The position numbers and the translations under genes are program-made. The notes under the pieces were generated by a model. That model ran no database searches and had not been told where the DNA came from. It was given only the letters and a program-made list of their open reading frames with translations. A stretch of 64,000 nucleotides of DNA, taken from assembly GCA_014238335.1 (NCBI GenBank), contig JABABI010000014.1, forward strand, positions 1 through 64,000. Direction: 5' to 3'. The DNA is from Fuerstiella sp. Lineage in GTDB: Bacteria > Planctomycetota > Planctomycetia > Planctomycetales > Planctomycetaceae. Of the stretch, positions 9,190 through 19,023 are shown piece by piece. How positions within the stretch are numbered: position 1 is the first letter of the stretch; every line of letters starts with the position of its first letter.

Positions 9190-10938
9190 TCAGGGGGCCA
9201 GATGAACGTCTGTCGCGTCGTCGGGAAGTACAATCACTGTCCCGAGTTTCAGTTTGTTCGGATCTTTCAGAGTCTGCTGGTTCAAACGATAAATCTGAAT
9301 CCACCGGGATGCTCGCCCCAGATGCTTCTGGGATATCTCCGAAAGAGTTTCCCGTTCGCCCACACGATAGGCGGGAGTACCGTCGGGTTTGAGAAAGTAC
9401 CCCGCTGGCTGTACGGGCCTGCGTTGCTGATTCCTGAAGAATTCGGGATAGCGTTGTTCCAGAACACTGGCGGCCGGGATCAACACTTTCATGCCGGGAC
9501 GCAACTTCTTTGGGTCAGGGATGCGGTGTCGATTGTAAAGTGCAAGGGACGAAAAGTAGCGTGCTGTTCCATACGTTCGCTTTGAAATAGTCCAGTAGTT
9601 GTCATTCTCTTTGACTTCGAAGATTTCGCAGGGATCAGATGCTCCTGCCACCTGCTGAATCTGTCGAGGCTTGTGGAAACGAGCGACGCCGACTTCAACT
9701 TCGGCGGTTACGTTTGGCTGTGAGGGATGCAGCGCCCCCCCTGCCGCTTCGGGCTGACTGCCGAAGGCTGTATCTTTTGTTCCAAACTGACTGGCAGGGA
9801 CCGGTTGTTCCGCCGAGGCTGCAGTGGGTTCGTCAGAAACACTGAAAAGTGTCGGAGCGGATTTGGCGACTGGTTGGTCGTCACTGAACGTACTCACTTC
9901 GGGCAGTGGTTCCAGCATTGCAATGAGTTGCCGGCTGGCATCGTTGACCGGACGCAGCGGTTGAGCGGCATCCCCGGGCGCTGTTCCGTGATCAAACGAC
10001 GGGCTGTCAACTGCTAACACCGGAGGAAGGTCACGTTCCTGAGATGTGTCTGACGTGTTACCGCCGGAATCGACAACCGGAAACGCTGGTGGCAGTGGAC
10101 GAGGCTGCGTTGTGGATTCTGAAAGTGCAGCTGGTGATGTCTCGGCGGAGCGGAAAGTATCCGAACCAATTTCCTCAAAGCCAGGAGGTTCTATTGTTTC
10201 AGCTGGTTCGGCGTTGGACACGACGATGGGCTGATTCAGGTCCGCTGTGGCTGGCAGCGAGGTTGATTCTGCGGATGCAACCGGGGAGGGAACAGTTTCT
10301 GCGGTGTTGCCAAACGCCGGGAACGTGGGCGCGTCCGACGTTTCTGCACCAGTTGACGATGCTGGTGCGCCTGATGGCGGCGTGGCGGCAAACAGCTTTT
10401 TCGGTTCCGCGGCTGGAACTGGAATGGAGGTGAACGGGTCATCGGCGGTCGCTCGGACGGCCTGCTTTTCCTGTGCGAGTCGGGCTGCGTTCTGAGAAGC
10501 CAGGGCGGCGAATGGATCGTTTGAAGTCGTCTGGGAGGCTTGACTTGTCGCCGGAGTGTTTGGGGCGGGCTCAGTGAATTCGAACGCCGGGCGAGTTTCT
10601 GTCGCTGCTAGTGTGTTGTTGTCTTCGTCATTGCCGAATTTGCTGGCGGCAGTTGTTATCGATTCCGATGTGCCAAATTCAGCAGGTGCCTGTGGAGACG
10701 ACAATTCTGTGCTGGCAAGCGGTGATTTTTCACTGGCAGCAGTCGGTGTCGGTGTGCCTGAGTCCGTCTGATTGCCCTGCATACTTGCCTGCAGTAGTTC
10801 CCGCTGCTTCAGGTCGAACTTGTGATACACAAGAAAACCGAACGCACACACGAGTATGACGACGATGCCCATCCCCATTTTGGTTTCGACGGCCATGCCC
10901 GCGTTTGACGGGGCAAAGTCCCTGTCCTGCCCGTTCAT
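9190..10938 (-). CDS. Membrane-anchored protein with two LysM domains and a long low-complexity linker
   Basis: TM (MGMGIVVILVCAFGFLVYHKF); C-terminal FEVKENDNYWTISKRTYGTARYFSSLALYNRHRIPDPKKLRPGMKVLIP and YRVGERETLSEISQKHLGRASRWIQIYRLNQQTLKDPNKLKLGTVIVLP. ATG at 10938 overlaps the rsmH stop as ATGA. Confidence 0.85.
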   Translation of the reverse strand: MNGQDRDFAPSNAGMAVETKMGMGIVVILVCAFGFLVYHKFDLKQRELLQASMQGNQTDSGTPTPTAASEKSPLASTELSSPQAPAEFGTSESITTAASKFGNDEDNNTLAATETRPAFEFTEPAPNTPATSQASQTTSNDPFAALASQNAARLAQEKQAVRATADDPFTSIPVPAAEPKKLFAATPPSGAPASSTGAETSDAPTFPAFGNTAETVPSPVASAESTSLPATADLNQPIVVSNAEPAETIEPPGFEEIGSDTFRSAETSPAALSESTTQPRPLPPAFPVVDSGGNTSDTSQERDLPPVLAVDSPSFDHGTAPGDAAQPLRPVNDASRQLIAMLEPLPEVSTFSDDQPVAKSAPTLFSVSDEPTAASAEQPVPASQFGTKDTAFGSQPEAAGGALHPSQPNVTAEVEVGVARFHKPRQIQQVAGASDPCEIFEVKENDNYWTISKRTYGTARYFSSLALYNRHRIPDPKKLRPGMKVLIPAASVLEQRYPEFFRNQQRRPVQPAGYFLKPDGTPAYRVGERETLSEISQKHLGRASRWIQIYRLNQQTLKDPNKLKLGTVIVLPDDATDVHLAP

Positions 10939-11834
10939 GGACTTCGACGAATCGCCGCTCGAAGTTTGGCTGAGCGACTGCGGGGATTCAGTCGAATCTC
11001 CGCCGGTGTCGATTCGATGGGTGTTTTTGTCAGGACCTGCCATTCCTTCTGTCCTTTGAACGCGGATTTGACGATGCGATCTTCAAGTGAGTGAAAGGTG
11101 AGAATCACGGCGATGCCGTTCGGCTTCAGAATTGCCGGCAACACCGTAGTCATCATCCGTTGTACATGTTCCAGTTCATCGTTGACGGCAATTCGCAGTG
11201 CCTGAAACACACGAGTTGCCGGATTCTTGCCTTTACCCGCCCCGTGCGGGATTGCCGCGCGAACACAGGCTTCGAGGTCTTCTGTCGTCTGAATAGGTTT
11301 CCGGTTTCGCTGCTGACAAATTTTTGCCGCGATCTGTCCTGCAAATCTTTCTTCGCCGAATTCTGTGAAAATAGATTCGAGTTGCTGAAGATCAGCAGTT
11401 TTTATGAGATTTTCCGCAGAGCCCCCTCGTGATGTGTCAAACCGCATGTCCAGCGGACCACCGGCGTCAAAACCAAAGCCGCGTTGCCGATCGGCCAGTT
11501 GGTCAGACGAAAGGCCGAGGTCCAGCAGGACTCGGTCAACGCCATCAATGCTGGATTCTGCGAATACCTCCGTTGCGTCAGCGTAACTTGAATGAAACAG
11601 TTGAAAGTTCGTGCGGTCAGATGCCTGCGTAATCTTCTGCGTTGCATGGTCCAGCATCATCGGATCCCGGTCGAATCCGAACAGCTGTCCGTTGCTGCCG
11701 AGTCGTTCAAGGATCTTTTGACTATGTCCGGCGGCACCGACCGTTCCGTCCATCACGCTCAGTCCCTCAGACAGCTGCAAATAGTGCAGCACCTCGCGGA
11801 ACATCACAGGAAGATGAACAGACGGAGAGCCCAT
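10935..11834 (-). CDS. rsmH: 16S rRNA (cytosine(1402)-N(4))-methyltransferase
   Basis: HLPVMFREVLHYL, DGTVGAAGHSQKIL, GVDRVLLDLGLSSDQL, RGFGFDAGGPLDMRFD, VILTFHSLEDRIVK. Confidence 0.94.
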   Translation of the reverse strand: MGSPSVHLPVMFREVLHYLQLSEGLSVMDGTVGAAGHSQKILERLGSNGQLFGFDRDPMMLDHATQKITQASDRTNFQLFHSSYADATEVFAESSIDGVDRVLLDLGLSSDQLADRQRGFGFDAGGPLDMRFDTSRGGSAENLIKTADLQQLESIFTEFGEERFAGQIAAKICQQRNRKPIQTTEDLEACVRAAIPHGAGKGKNPATRVFQALRIAVNDELEHVQRMMTTVLPAILKPNGIAVILTFHSLEDRIVKSAFKGQKEWQVLTKTPIESTPAEIRLNPRSRSAKLRAAIRRSP

Positions 11835-12143
11835 TTCAGGAATTCGTGATCACGACAAAGCGTGAACGCAGCAGGCGGAAACTTGAAGACAAGAAGACAG
11901 GCGATTGATGAGTGAAGAGATGTTGGAAAGGGATGGAGCTGTGCAGCTCGGTAGGAATGTTGACGGTGTCTAAAGACTAATAGCGATACGTCGCGGCGCG
12001 AAGACCAATTGCGAAACGTTGCGACTTTTGAGGCAGAGGCCGCAAGCTGCCCGCTACCGGAGCTGACGTCAACAGGTGACGTTACCGGCAGGATCTGCTG
12101 GTGGGTGGGGCTGTGCAGGTGCTCGGTTGTTGTCCGGCGTGAA

Positions 12144-13469
12144 TCAGACCTTTGGCAGCACGTACGGATCGCGGTATGTCTTGGTCAGAAGTTCATTGGC
12201 TTCGTCGCAGTCCGTGAAGCGTTCCGTGGCAGGGTCAAAGTCCAGGCGGCCAGTCGTACGGAAGGCAATTTCTCCGAGATGAACCAGTGCACATGAGCGG
12301 TGAGCTACTTCCGGCCGGGCCCTGGTCTTAAGGTTGCGGGTCCGTACGGCATTCAGGAATTCCGCCATGTGTTCGGCGTAGCCTCGCTGGCCACGGACAT
12401 CCCCTTCGGTCGGTCCGGGTTTCCCCTTCGGCCCAAGAAAGACGCTGAAGGCGCCGCGACGTGAGAAGACCATGTAGCCCTCTGTTCCGTAAAACACGTT
12501 GCCGTTGTCGAATCCGTGGATGCCGTACGATGTGAACGGGTAGTTTTCGTAAACCACCAGTCGTCCGTCGGGAAACTGCCATGTCACGTTCATGTTGTCG
12601 GGGTATTCACTGGCATGTCCGTGCAGCATCATGCGGCTGCCGCGGGCTGTGATCTGGTTCGGGGCCGAATCCACACCCAGTCCCCAGCAGGCCATGTCGA
12701 TGTCGTGAATGCCGTCGTCACCGATTTCTCCGTTGGCGTAGTCCCGGAACATTCGCCATGTGCCGTGGAAACGATATTTGTTAAACGGACGACTGGGTGC
12801 CGGTCCCAGCCAGCGGTCGTAATCGGCATTCGGTGGCGGTGCGGAATCAGACACGGGTTTGACCGTGTGCCGCATTTCCGCAGTCCATGCTTTGGCGATT
12901 TTGATTTCGCCGATGGCACCATCCGCCAGCAGTTTGCCAGCGCGTTCGGTTACCGGACTGTTTCTCATCTGGCTGCCCTGCTGTACAGCTCGCCCGTATT
13001 TTTTGGCGGCTTGAATGATGGCGTGTCCCTCGTCGTAAACGTGAGAGATCGGCTTTTCAAGGTAAACGTCTTTGCCCTCAGCCATGGCGTTGATGGCAAT
13101 CGGTGCGTGCCAGTGATGCGGTGTCGCCACGATGACGGCATCGACATTCGAATCTGCCAGGACGTCCTCGAACTTTGACGTTCTGTTTGGGGCTTGCGAC
13201 TGAAACCCCAACATGTTTTTTGCGATACGGTCGATCTGTGCGGGATCCACATCACACAGCCAGGAAATCGAAACGGCTTCCTTGCGGCTGACCAGTCCCT
13301 TCAGGTGGTGGGTCATGATTCCACCACAGCCGATCATGGCGATGTTCACGGTTTCCGGTTGTGTGGATTCTGCAGCAAAGACGCCTGGCAGTGTCTGCAC
13401 GGCTGCCAGTGTGGCGGCGGTCTGAGACGCTGTCTGCAGGAAGTGTCGTCGGTTCAGGTCGGAAGTCAT
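12144..13469 (-). CDS. Gfo/Idh/MocA family oxidoreductase with Tat-type signal
   Basis: NRRHFLQTASQTAA signal; VNIAMIGCGGIMTHHL Rossmann start; EKPISHVYDEG motif. Confidence 0.88.
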   Translation of the reverse strand: MTSDLNRRHFLQTASQTAATLAAVQTLPGVFAAESTQPETVNIAMIGCGGIMTHHLKGLVSRKEAVSISWLCDVDPAQIDRIAKNMLGFQSQAPNRTSKFEDVLADSNVDAVIVATPHHWHAPIAINAMAEGKDVYLEKPISHVYDEGHAIIQAAKKYGRAVQQGSQMRNSPVTERAGKLLADGAIGEIKIAKAWTAEMRHTVKPVSDSAPPPNADYDRWLGPAPSRPFNKYRFHGTWRMFRDYANGEIGDDGIHDIDMACWGLGVDSAPNQITARGSRMMLHGHASEYPDNMNVTWQFPDGRLVVYENYPFTSYGIHGFDNGNVFYGTEGYMVFSRRGAFSVFLGPKGKPGPTEGDVRGQRGYAEHMAEFLNAVRTRNLKTRARPEVAHRSCALVHLGEIAFRTTGRLDFDPATERFTDCDEANELLTKTYRDPYVLPKV

Positions 13470-13597
13470 GGGATGTCTCCGGTGTGCCGTGAAGTAAGCA
13501 GTTCGGGCAATATGGCCTGGCTGCTGGCCATGATGTCAATGGGTTGTCGTTGAATTCAGTTCTGTGATGAGCGGGAATTGAATGCTGGTTTCGAGCG

Positions 13598-15007
13598 TTA
13601 GCTTGAACCGGCCTGCGGACCATCCTGTCTTCCGTTGAGTCTGCCAAAGAACAGCCAGGCGATCAGACCGGTAATCAGCGTAGCTGCAGCACCGGTTAGA
13701 TGCCACCATCCGACGCGTTGGCCGTCTGCATTTCGGTGAGTGCACACCAGCAGAATGACGGCAGCGAATGTTGCCAGGACGTAAACAAAACTCGCCGCCT
13801 GTTGGAAAGCGTTGGGCCGCACGGCGTGCTGCCGGCGTACAGACGGCAGAAATAATGTGGCGATACAGGATGCGGACGACAACGATAATGTTGTGCCCAG
13901 ATAGATCAGAAACCCCAGCAAGGAACTACGGAGCACCTCAAGATCCACGAGAAGTCTTTGCAGAATGATCAGGACAACTGCGATGCCCGTCTGCAGGGCC
14001 ACGGACTTTGGAATGCCGGCACGAGTCGCGCTGAGGATGCTCGGAAAGACCCCGTCGTCGGCCATCTTTGAATAGACTCGCGGGCCCGACATGATCATTG
14101 CGGAGACGGATGATAAAAGTCCCAGCGCCACAGCAGTACGAATCAGAAATTCCAGGCCATCGCCCCCGATTGCCTGAGCTGCGATGGCAGCGACGGCTTC
14201 CTGCCAGACCAGCTGGTCCGGTGTTGTCGCGGTAACAAAAATCAGATTCAGGATCAGATATAACAGTGTGACACCGGCAGTCCCCAGCACTAACGCCTTG
14301 GGTACCGACCGGCTGGCCCGTTTCGATTCCGAGGCGACATAGACGGCCGCGTTGAATCCTGCATAACTCAGCGAGATCCAGACCAACGACGTGGCGACAG
14401 CAGTGAGCATATCCCATGGGTGCTGCGGACCGATCGGGGCGGCCGCAAACTGCCACGGGTGGGAGAAGAGTTTCATGCTGACAATTCCCAGAAAGGTGGC
14501 CAGTGCCATCAACTTGAGAAACACCACGGCGTTTTGAAACTTTTTTCCGGCGAGAGCTTTTATGCCATGTGTGGCTCCGCACAGGATGACAACAACCACT
14601 GCGCAGACATCCTGAGCTAACCATGAAGGACGAATCGCGTCCGGCAGAGCATATTGTTCGAAGGCGACAGCCGCCGTCGCGATGGCTCCGCTGAAGCCCG
14701 CCGTCAGTGAGATCCATCCGGCGAGAAATCCGGCGATCGGGTGCACATTTCGACTCAGGTACAGGTACTCGCCACCGGATTGCGGCATCAGCCGCGCCAG
14801 TTGACCGTACGCAACTGCGCCGCACATTGCGATCCCACCCGCAATGGTCCAGCATACCATTACCATCGGTGGTGAACCTACCGCGCCCAGCGTGAATCCG
14901 GATGTCGTAAAGACTCCGGCGCCCACCATGCTGGCTACGACCAGCATGGTCAGCGACGCTACATCATACGTGGCCTCTGGAGATGAGTCAGTGGAATCGG
15001 CAGGCAT
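13598..15007 (-). CDS. APC superfamily amino acid permease
   Basis: Multi-TM protein; MVGAGVFTTSGFTLGAVGSP and SLSYAGFNAAVYVASESKRASRSVPKAL motifs. Confidence 0.85.
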   Translation of the reverse strand: MPADSTDSSPEATYDVASLTMLVVASMVGAGVFTTSGFTLGAVGSPPMVMVCWTIAGGIAMCGAVAYGQLARLMPQSGGEYLYLSRNVHPIAGFLAGWISLTAGFSGAIATAAVAFEQYALPDAIRPSWLAQDVCAVVVVILCGATHGIKALAGKKFQNAVVFLKLMALATFLGIVSMKLFSHPWQFAAAPIGPQHPWDMLTAVATSLVWISLSYAGFNAAVYVASESKRASRSVPKALVLGTAGVTLLYLILNLIFVTATTPDQLVWQEAVAAIAAQAIGGDGLEFLIRTAVALGLLSSVSAMIMSGPRVYSKMADDGVFPSILSATRAGIPKSVALQTGIAVVLIILQRLLVDLEVLRSSLLGFLIYLGTTLSLSSASCIATLFLPSVRRQHAVRPNAFQQAASFVYVLATFAAVILLVCTHRNADGQRVGWWHLTGAAATLITGLIAWLFFGRLNGRQDGPQAGSS

Positions 15008-15188
15008 TGTTATCCGCAGCCGGAATTCGCCGGCTGGTCAATCGTATTCTGTACAGTAAAGACATTTGTTCGTGGGGCGGCTCTGGAGCGGACCGCAGAT
15101 GACGCTTGACCCTGACAGTCGTCTTCCGCTGATCGCTGGAACAAATGCGTCGAAATCGGACAACTGCTTCATTCGAGTGTTGAGTTTA

Positions 15189-15234
15189 CCTGACTTACGG
15201 ATGTCGTTCCATGGAACGACATCCGTAAGTCAGG
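15189..15234. repeat. Perfect 46-bp palindrome (23-bp arms, no spacer)
   Basis: cctgacttacggatgtcgttcca|tggaacgacatccgtaagtcagg, checked base by base. Confidence 0.95.
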
Positions 15235-15239
15235 AGTGT

Positions 15240-15263
15240 TCGTAACGCACCGTTGCGTTACGA
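15240..15263. repeat. Second inverted repeat, 10-bp arms with 4-nt loop
   Basis: tcgtaacgca-ccgt-tgcgttacga, 5 bp downstream of the 46-bp palindrome. Confidence 0.9.
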
Positions 15264-15324
15264 TAACGCTTGTGCATTGACCCTGACTCATGGTGCGATC
15301 CGTCTTCATGACAAGGTAAACTGA

Positions 15325-17310
15325 ATGAGCCATTCCAACCCGGAACCAGCACTGGCCGATTCCACGCGGCCGCCTGAGCTCACGTTGTCCGCCATTCTGC
15401 TCGGCATCGGGCTGTCAGTGGTGATGGGCGCTGCCAATGTGTATCTCGGTCTGCGTGCTGGCATGACGGTTTCGGCATCTATTCCGGCCGCGGTGATTTC
15501 CATGGGGATTCTGCGAGGGATCATGCGCCGTGGGTCGGTACTGGAATCCAATCTCGTGCAGACCTGTGCGTCGGCCGGTGAGTCTCTGGCGGCAGGCATT
15601 ATTTTCACCATGCCGGCATTGCTGCTGACAGGTGTGTGGCAGCACTTTGACTTCTGGATGACGACGCTCATTGCGTTGTCCGGTGGATTACTCGGTGTAC
15701 TGATGATGATTCCGATGCGTCAGGTCTTTGTCATTGACAACAAGGACCTGAAATTTCCGGAAGGCGTTGCTTGTGCGGCGGTGTTGCGTGCCGGGGACAC
15801 TGATGACCGCGACGGCGGCTCGGGGCTGTCGCTGATTGCGAGCGGTATGGCTGTGGGTGGCCTCTTTAAGGTTTTTCAGTCGCTTGGGGGCCTGATACGC
15901 GGTAGCGCGGAAGCGGCGACCGTGTGGTCCGGTCGAGTGTTCTTTGTTGGTGCGGATATCTCGCCGGCGTTGTTTGCGGTGGGCTACATTGTGACGTTGC
16001 CGATTGCTCTGGAGATCTTTGCCGGCGGCGTGATTGGCTGGCTGATTACAATTCCTTTGCTGGGGACCGATATGCTTGCCGAAACAGTCACAGCGAAGGG
16101 TCCGGTCGCGATGGCATACGAACTCTGGAGTACAAAAGTTCGTTATCTTGGTGTCGGCGCAATGGTGGTCGGCGGTGTTTCTTCCATCTGGACCGTGCGT
16201 GCCGGTCTGCTGGCAGCGGTGAAACATCTGTTTCACATCATGTCCGGCCACACGCAGACCGACGACGTTGACCCGAGCGAACAAAACCTCGGCGGCGGAC
16301 TGATCGCAGTTCTGGGCTTGATCTGCACGCTGCTGATCGGCGGGCTGTATTACAGTCTGCTGGGGTACGATTCCGGTCTGACCGTCGTGACAACGGTCAT
16401 CATGCTCGTGATGTCGTTCTTCTTCGCGGCAGTGGCCAGTTACATTGTCGGACTGGTTGGCAATTCCAACAGCCCTGTGTCGGGAATGACAATCACGGCC
16501 GTGCTGGGCACGGGGGGACTGTTGATGTTGTTCGGCTTTGGCGGCACAGCCGGGATTGTGGCGACGCTGGGCGTGGCGGGAGTCGTCTGTTGCGTGGCGT
16601 GTACCGCGGGCGACGTGTGTAATGATTTGAAGACAGGGCATCTGGTCGGCGCCTCGCCCCGCAGTCAGCAGATAATGCAGGTGATTGGTGTTGTGACAGC
16701 TGCTTTCGTGATGGCTCCCGTGATGACCATTCTGCATGAAGGATCATTGACGAGCGGTAGTGGCGGGATCGGCGGCAGGGACCTTCCTGCTCCACAGGCC
16801 GGGCTGTTTTCTTCGCTCGCCACGGGCTTCTTTGGAGATACCACCTTACCTAAGGACATGGTGCTGATTGGTATGGCGGTCGGAGTGATCATTCTGGTTA
16901 TTGATGAAATCCTCGGCCGCAGGCAATCGCTGGTGCGATTGCACGTCATGCCGGTTGCCGTGGGAATCTACCTGCCCTTCGGGCTGGCGGTCCCCATTGT
17001 TTTGGGAGGCGTGATTCGCACTTTGGTGGACCGACGTGACCAAACCGATTCTGGCGATCACACGCATCGCGGCGTTCTGATGACATCGGGGCTTATCGCC
17101 GGAGAATCACTGATCGGTGTGGCTCTGGGACTCGTCGCATGGCTCGAATTTTCAACGTTCGACGGGATCGCAGCGATCTCTGGCGTGCTGCATCTGTCGG
17201 AAAGCGGACAGAAGTCGCTCGAACAGCTACTTTCGGTGACGGCGCTGACGACCGTGGCTGTTTGGGTGTGGCGAACTGCGTTGCGGTTGTCGGCGCGGCC
17301 CACGAAATAG
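15325..17310 (+). CDS. OPT family oligopeptide transporter
   Basis: ILLGIGLSVVMGAANVYLGLRAGMTVSASIPAAVISMGILR and KDLKFPEGVACAAVL; many TM segments. Confidence 0.9.
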   Translation: MSHSNPEPALADSTRPPELTLSAILLGIGLSVVMGAANVYLGLRAGMTVSASIPAAVISMGILRGIMRRGSVLESNLVQTCASAGESLAAGIIFTMPALLLTGVWQHFDFWMTTLIALSGGLLGVLMMIPMRQVFVIDNKDLKFPEGVACAAVLRAGDTDDRDGGSGLSLIASGMAVGGLFKVFQSLGGLIRGSAEAATVWSGRVFFVGADISPALFAVGYIVTLPIALEIFAGGVIGWLITIPLLGTDMLAETVTAKGPVAMAYELWSTKVRYLGVGAMVVGGVSSIWTVRAGLLAAVKHLFHIMSGHTQTDDVDPSEQNLGGGLIAVLGLICTLLIGGLYYSLLGYDSGLTVVTTVIMLVMSFFFAAVASYIVGLVGNSNSPVSGMTITAVLGTGGLLMLFGFGGTAGIVATLGVAGVVCCVACTAGDVCNDLKTGHLVGASPRSQQIMQVIGVVTAAFVMAPVMTILHEGSLTSGSGGIGGRDLPAPQAGLFSSLATGFFGDTTLPKDMVLIGMAVGVIILVIDEILGRRQSLVRLHVMPVAVGIYLPFGLAVPIVLGGVIRTLVDRRDQTDSGDHTHRGVLMTSGLIAGESLIGVALGLVAWLEFSTFDGIAAISGVLHLSESGQKSLEQLLSVTALTTVAVWVWRTALRLSARPTK

Positions 17311-17507
17311 AGGGGAAGCCGGTCGAATGCGTGCTCCGTTACCCCGTTCCGCCGGGCGAACATTGATGCCCCCGCCCCGGAGCCCGAACAACAGTCCGTT
17401 TTTTAGCTTTTTTACGGACGGCTGACGGTGAATCGCGTTTAAGTTACTCTGCTGCCAGCTCGCAACCATTCATCTATGCAGTTCAGCAAGTATTTGGAGT
17501 CTCTGTC

Positions 17508-17780
17508 ATGAACCAGGCAATTGTCGATCCCGCGGAACTGCGTCGTTTTGCTCAGACGCTGCGACGATTCAACGAGGATTTAATGGACAGGACGGCTGGC
17601 GTATCCGGGCAACTCAGTTCACTGGCCCAGACGTGGCGTGATAAAGAACATCTTAAGTTTTCTGAAGACTTCTCTGCCAATATGAAGGCTCTGGGCCGGT
17701 TTATGGAATCAAACGAAACCTACATTCCATATCTCATGCGTAAGGCTCAGCTGATTGAGGAGTATATGCAGCAGCAGTAG
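17508..17780 (+). CDS. WXG100-like helical hairpin protein (W-R-D turn)
   Basis: 90 aa, two predicted helices joined at LAQTWRDKEHLKFSEDF; adjacent to an FtsK/SpoIIIE-type ATPase locus. Confidence 0.7.
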   Translation: MNQAIVDPAELRRFAQTLRRFNEDLMDRTAGVSGQLSSLAQTWRDKEHLKFSEDFSANMKALGRFMESNETYIPYLMRKAQLIEEYMQQQ

Positions 17781-17899
17781 AAGTGGCTTCCATACCAACA
17801 CGCACCGCCAGCAAGTGATAGCCTTGATTCTGCCACGAAATTGATTCACTCATCACATGTTATCGCCCAGACGCAGCCTAACGCCGGATCGATTACGGA

Positions 17900-18529
17900 A
17901 TGCCTGAATCTGCCAATGTGAAATCGATTGATGCGGTGAAACACTTTCACGCGGCGGTCGTTCAGTTTCAGGAAGAGGCACGACTGTGTGTGTCTGCTCT
18001 TGAGATGCAGTTGCTATGCATCCTGGGCTGGCTGGAGCGGGATCGCCCCGGTTTCTGGAAGCGGGAGATCGAAGTCTGTTATCGCGAAATGAGTGAGGCT
18101 CGAGTGCGATTGCATCAGTGTCGCATGCGCAAGTATGCAGACTTCAAGCCAACCTGTTTCGAGGAAAAGAAGGATCTGGAAAAAGCCAAACGTGATCTGG
18201 AGTTCGCGCAGAAGCAGATTCCGGTCGTTAAGTACTGGAACGTTAATGCTCAGCAGGAAGCCAACGAATACCACGGCCGCGCCTCTCAGCTGACACAAAT
18301 GCTGGAACGCGATGTTCCACAGTTGTTGGCTTTGCTGCATCACGCTGTTGATCGGCTGGAGGCCTACGGCAATCTGCAGGTGCCGGGGACACGGGCAGAA
18401 AACGTTTCCTTTAAGGCTGCTGAAGACCTGGACGGTACTGCAGCAGCACCGCCTGATACGGAAACTGTCGCCCCGCATGCTGACGAGACAGACACACTCG
18501 AAGAAAAAAATGACGTTGGACGGGGTTGA
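17900..18529 (+). CDS. Helical/coiled-coil protein of T7SS-like locus, function unknown
   Basis: 209 aa, almost entirely alpha-helical heptad-like sequence with an acidic C-terminal tail; lies between two small hairpin ORFs. Confidence 0.6.
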   Translation: MPESANVKSIDAVKHFHAAVVQFQEEARLCVSALEMQLLCILGWLERDRPGFWKREIEVCYREMSEARVRLHQCRMRKYADFKPTCFEEKKDLEKAKRDLEFAQKQIPVVKYWNVNAQQEANEYHGRASQLTQMLERDVPQLLALLHHAVDRLEAYGNLQVPGTRAENVSFKAAEDLDGTAAAPPDTETVAPHADETDTLEEKNDVGRG

Positions 18530-18657
18530 GAAGCATGGCTTGCATCGAGCGGGTTGGAGATTCGGCGTGCGAATCTCATTCATGCTGTATCGTGCAAAGT
18601 CGTTAACCGGCAGATCGACCGCATGGTTTACTTTGACTGTATTGAGGAGGAGAACTG

Positions 18658-18906
18658 ATGAGACATGCTGACTTCCTGTCCCCGGCTGCACGGTTGGACG
18701 ACGCTCTCAGAAAACTTGAAAAGGCATGGATGGATACGAAGCAGGAATGGGCGGACCCGGTGAGCCAGCGTGTGGAAGATGATTACCTTGTGCCCCTGCA
18801 CGGACAGGTTCGTGCGATGCTTGATACCGTCGAAAAACTGTCGAGCGTGATGTCAAAAGCAGAACGAGCGTGTCTGCACCGGCGTGAACACGGTCCGATT
18901 CTGTGA
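18658..18906 (+). CDS. Second small WXG100-like hairpin protein (W-A-D turn)
   Basis: 82 aa; helix DDALRKLEKAWMDTKQ, turn EWADPVSQR, long second helix; in the same orientation before the ATPase. Confidence 0.6.
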   Translation: MRHADFLSPAARLDDALRKLEKAWMDTKQEWADPVSQRVEDDYLVPLHGQVRAMLDTVEKLSSVMSKAERACLHRREHGPIL

Positions 18907-19023
18907 CAATTCACGGACGCCTCTGTTTTTTGCCGGATGCCCCCGCAATCTTACCGTTTAAAGATTGCGGCATGTCATGACATCAGCATGACCTTCACCA
19001 ACCGTTCCATCAATGGAAGCGAC

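Noticed and set aside
13938-14855. 305-aa minus-strand ORF in the permease region
   Set aside because: Alternative frame inside the APC permease gene; no family motif, and the permease frame has clear TM and signature motifs.
15688-16737. 349-aa minus-strand ORF rich in His/Gln/Asn
   Set aside because: Fully antisense to the well-supported OPT transporter; composition is what the opposite strand of a GC-rich membrane protein gives.
17394-17425. gtccgttttttagcttttttacggac T-rich inverted repeat after the OPT gene
   Set aside because: Only 6 bp of true pairing with T-T mismatches; not a convincing terminator or regulatory hairpin.
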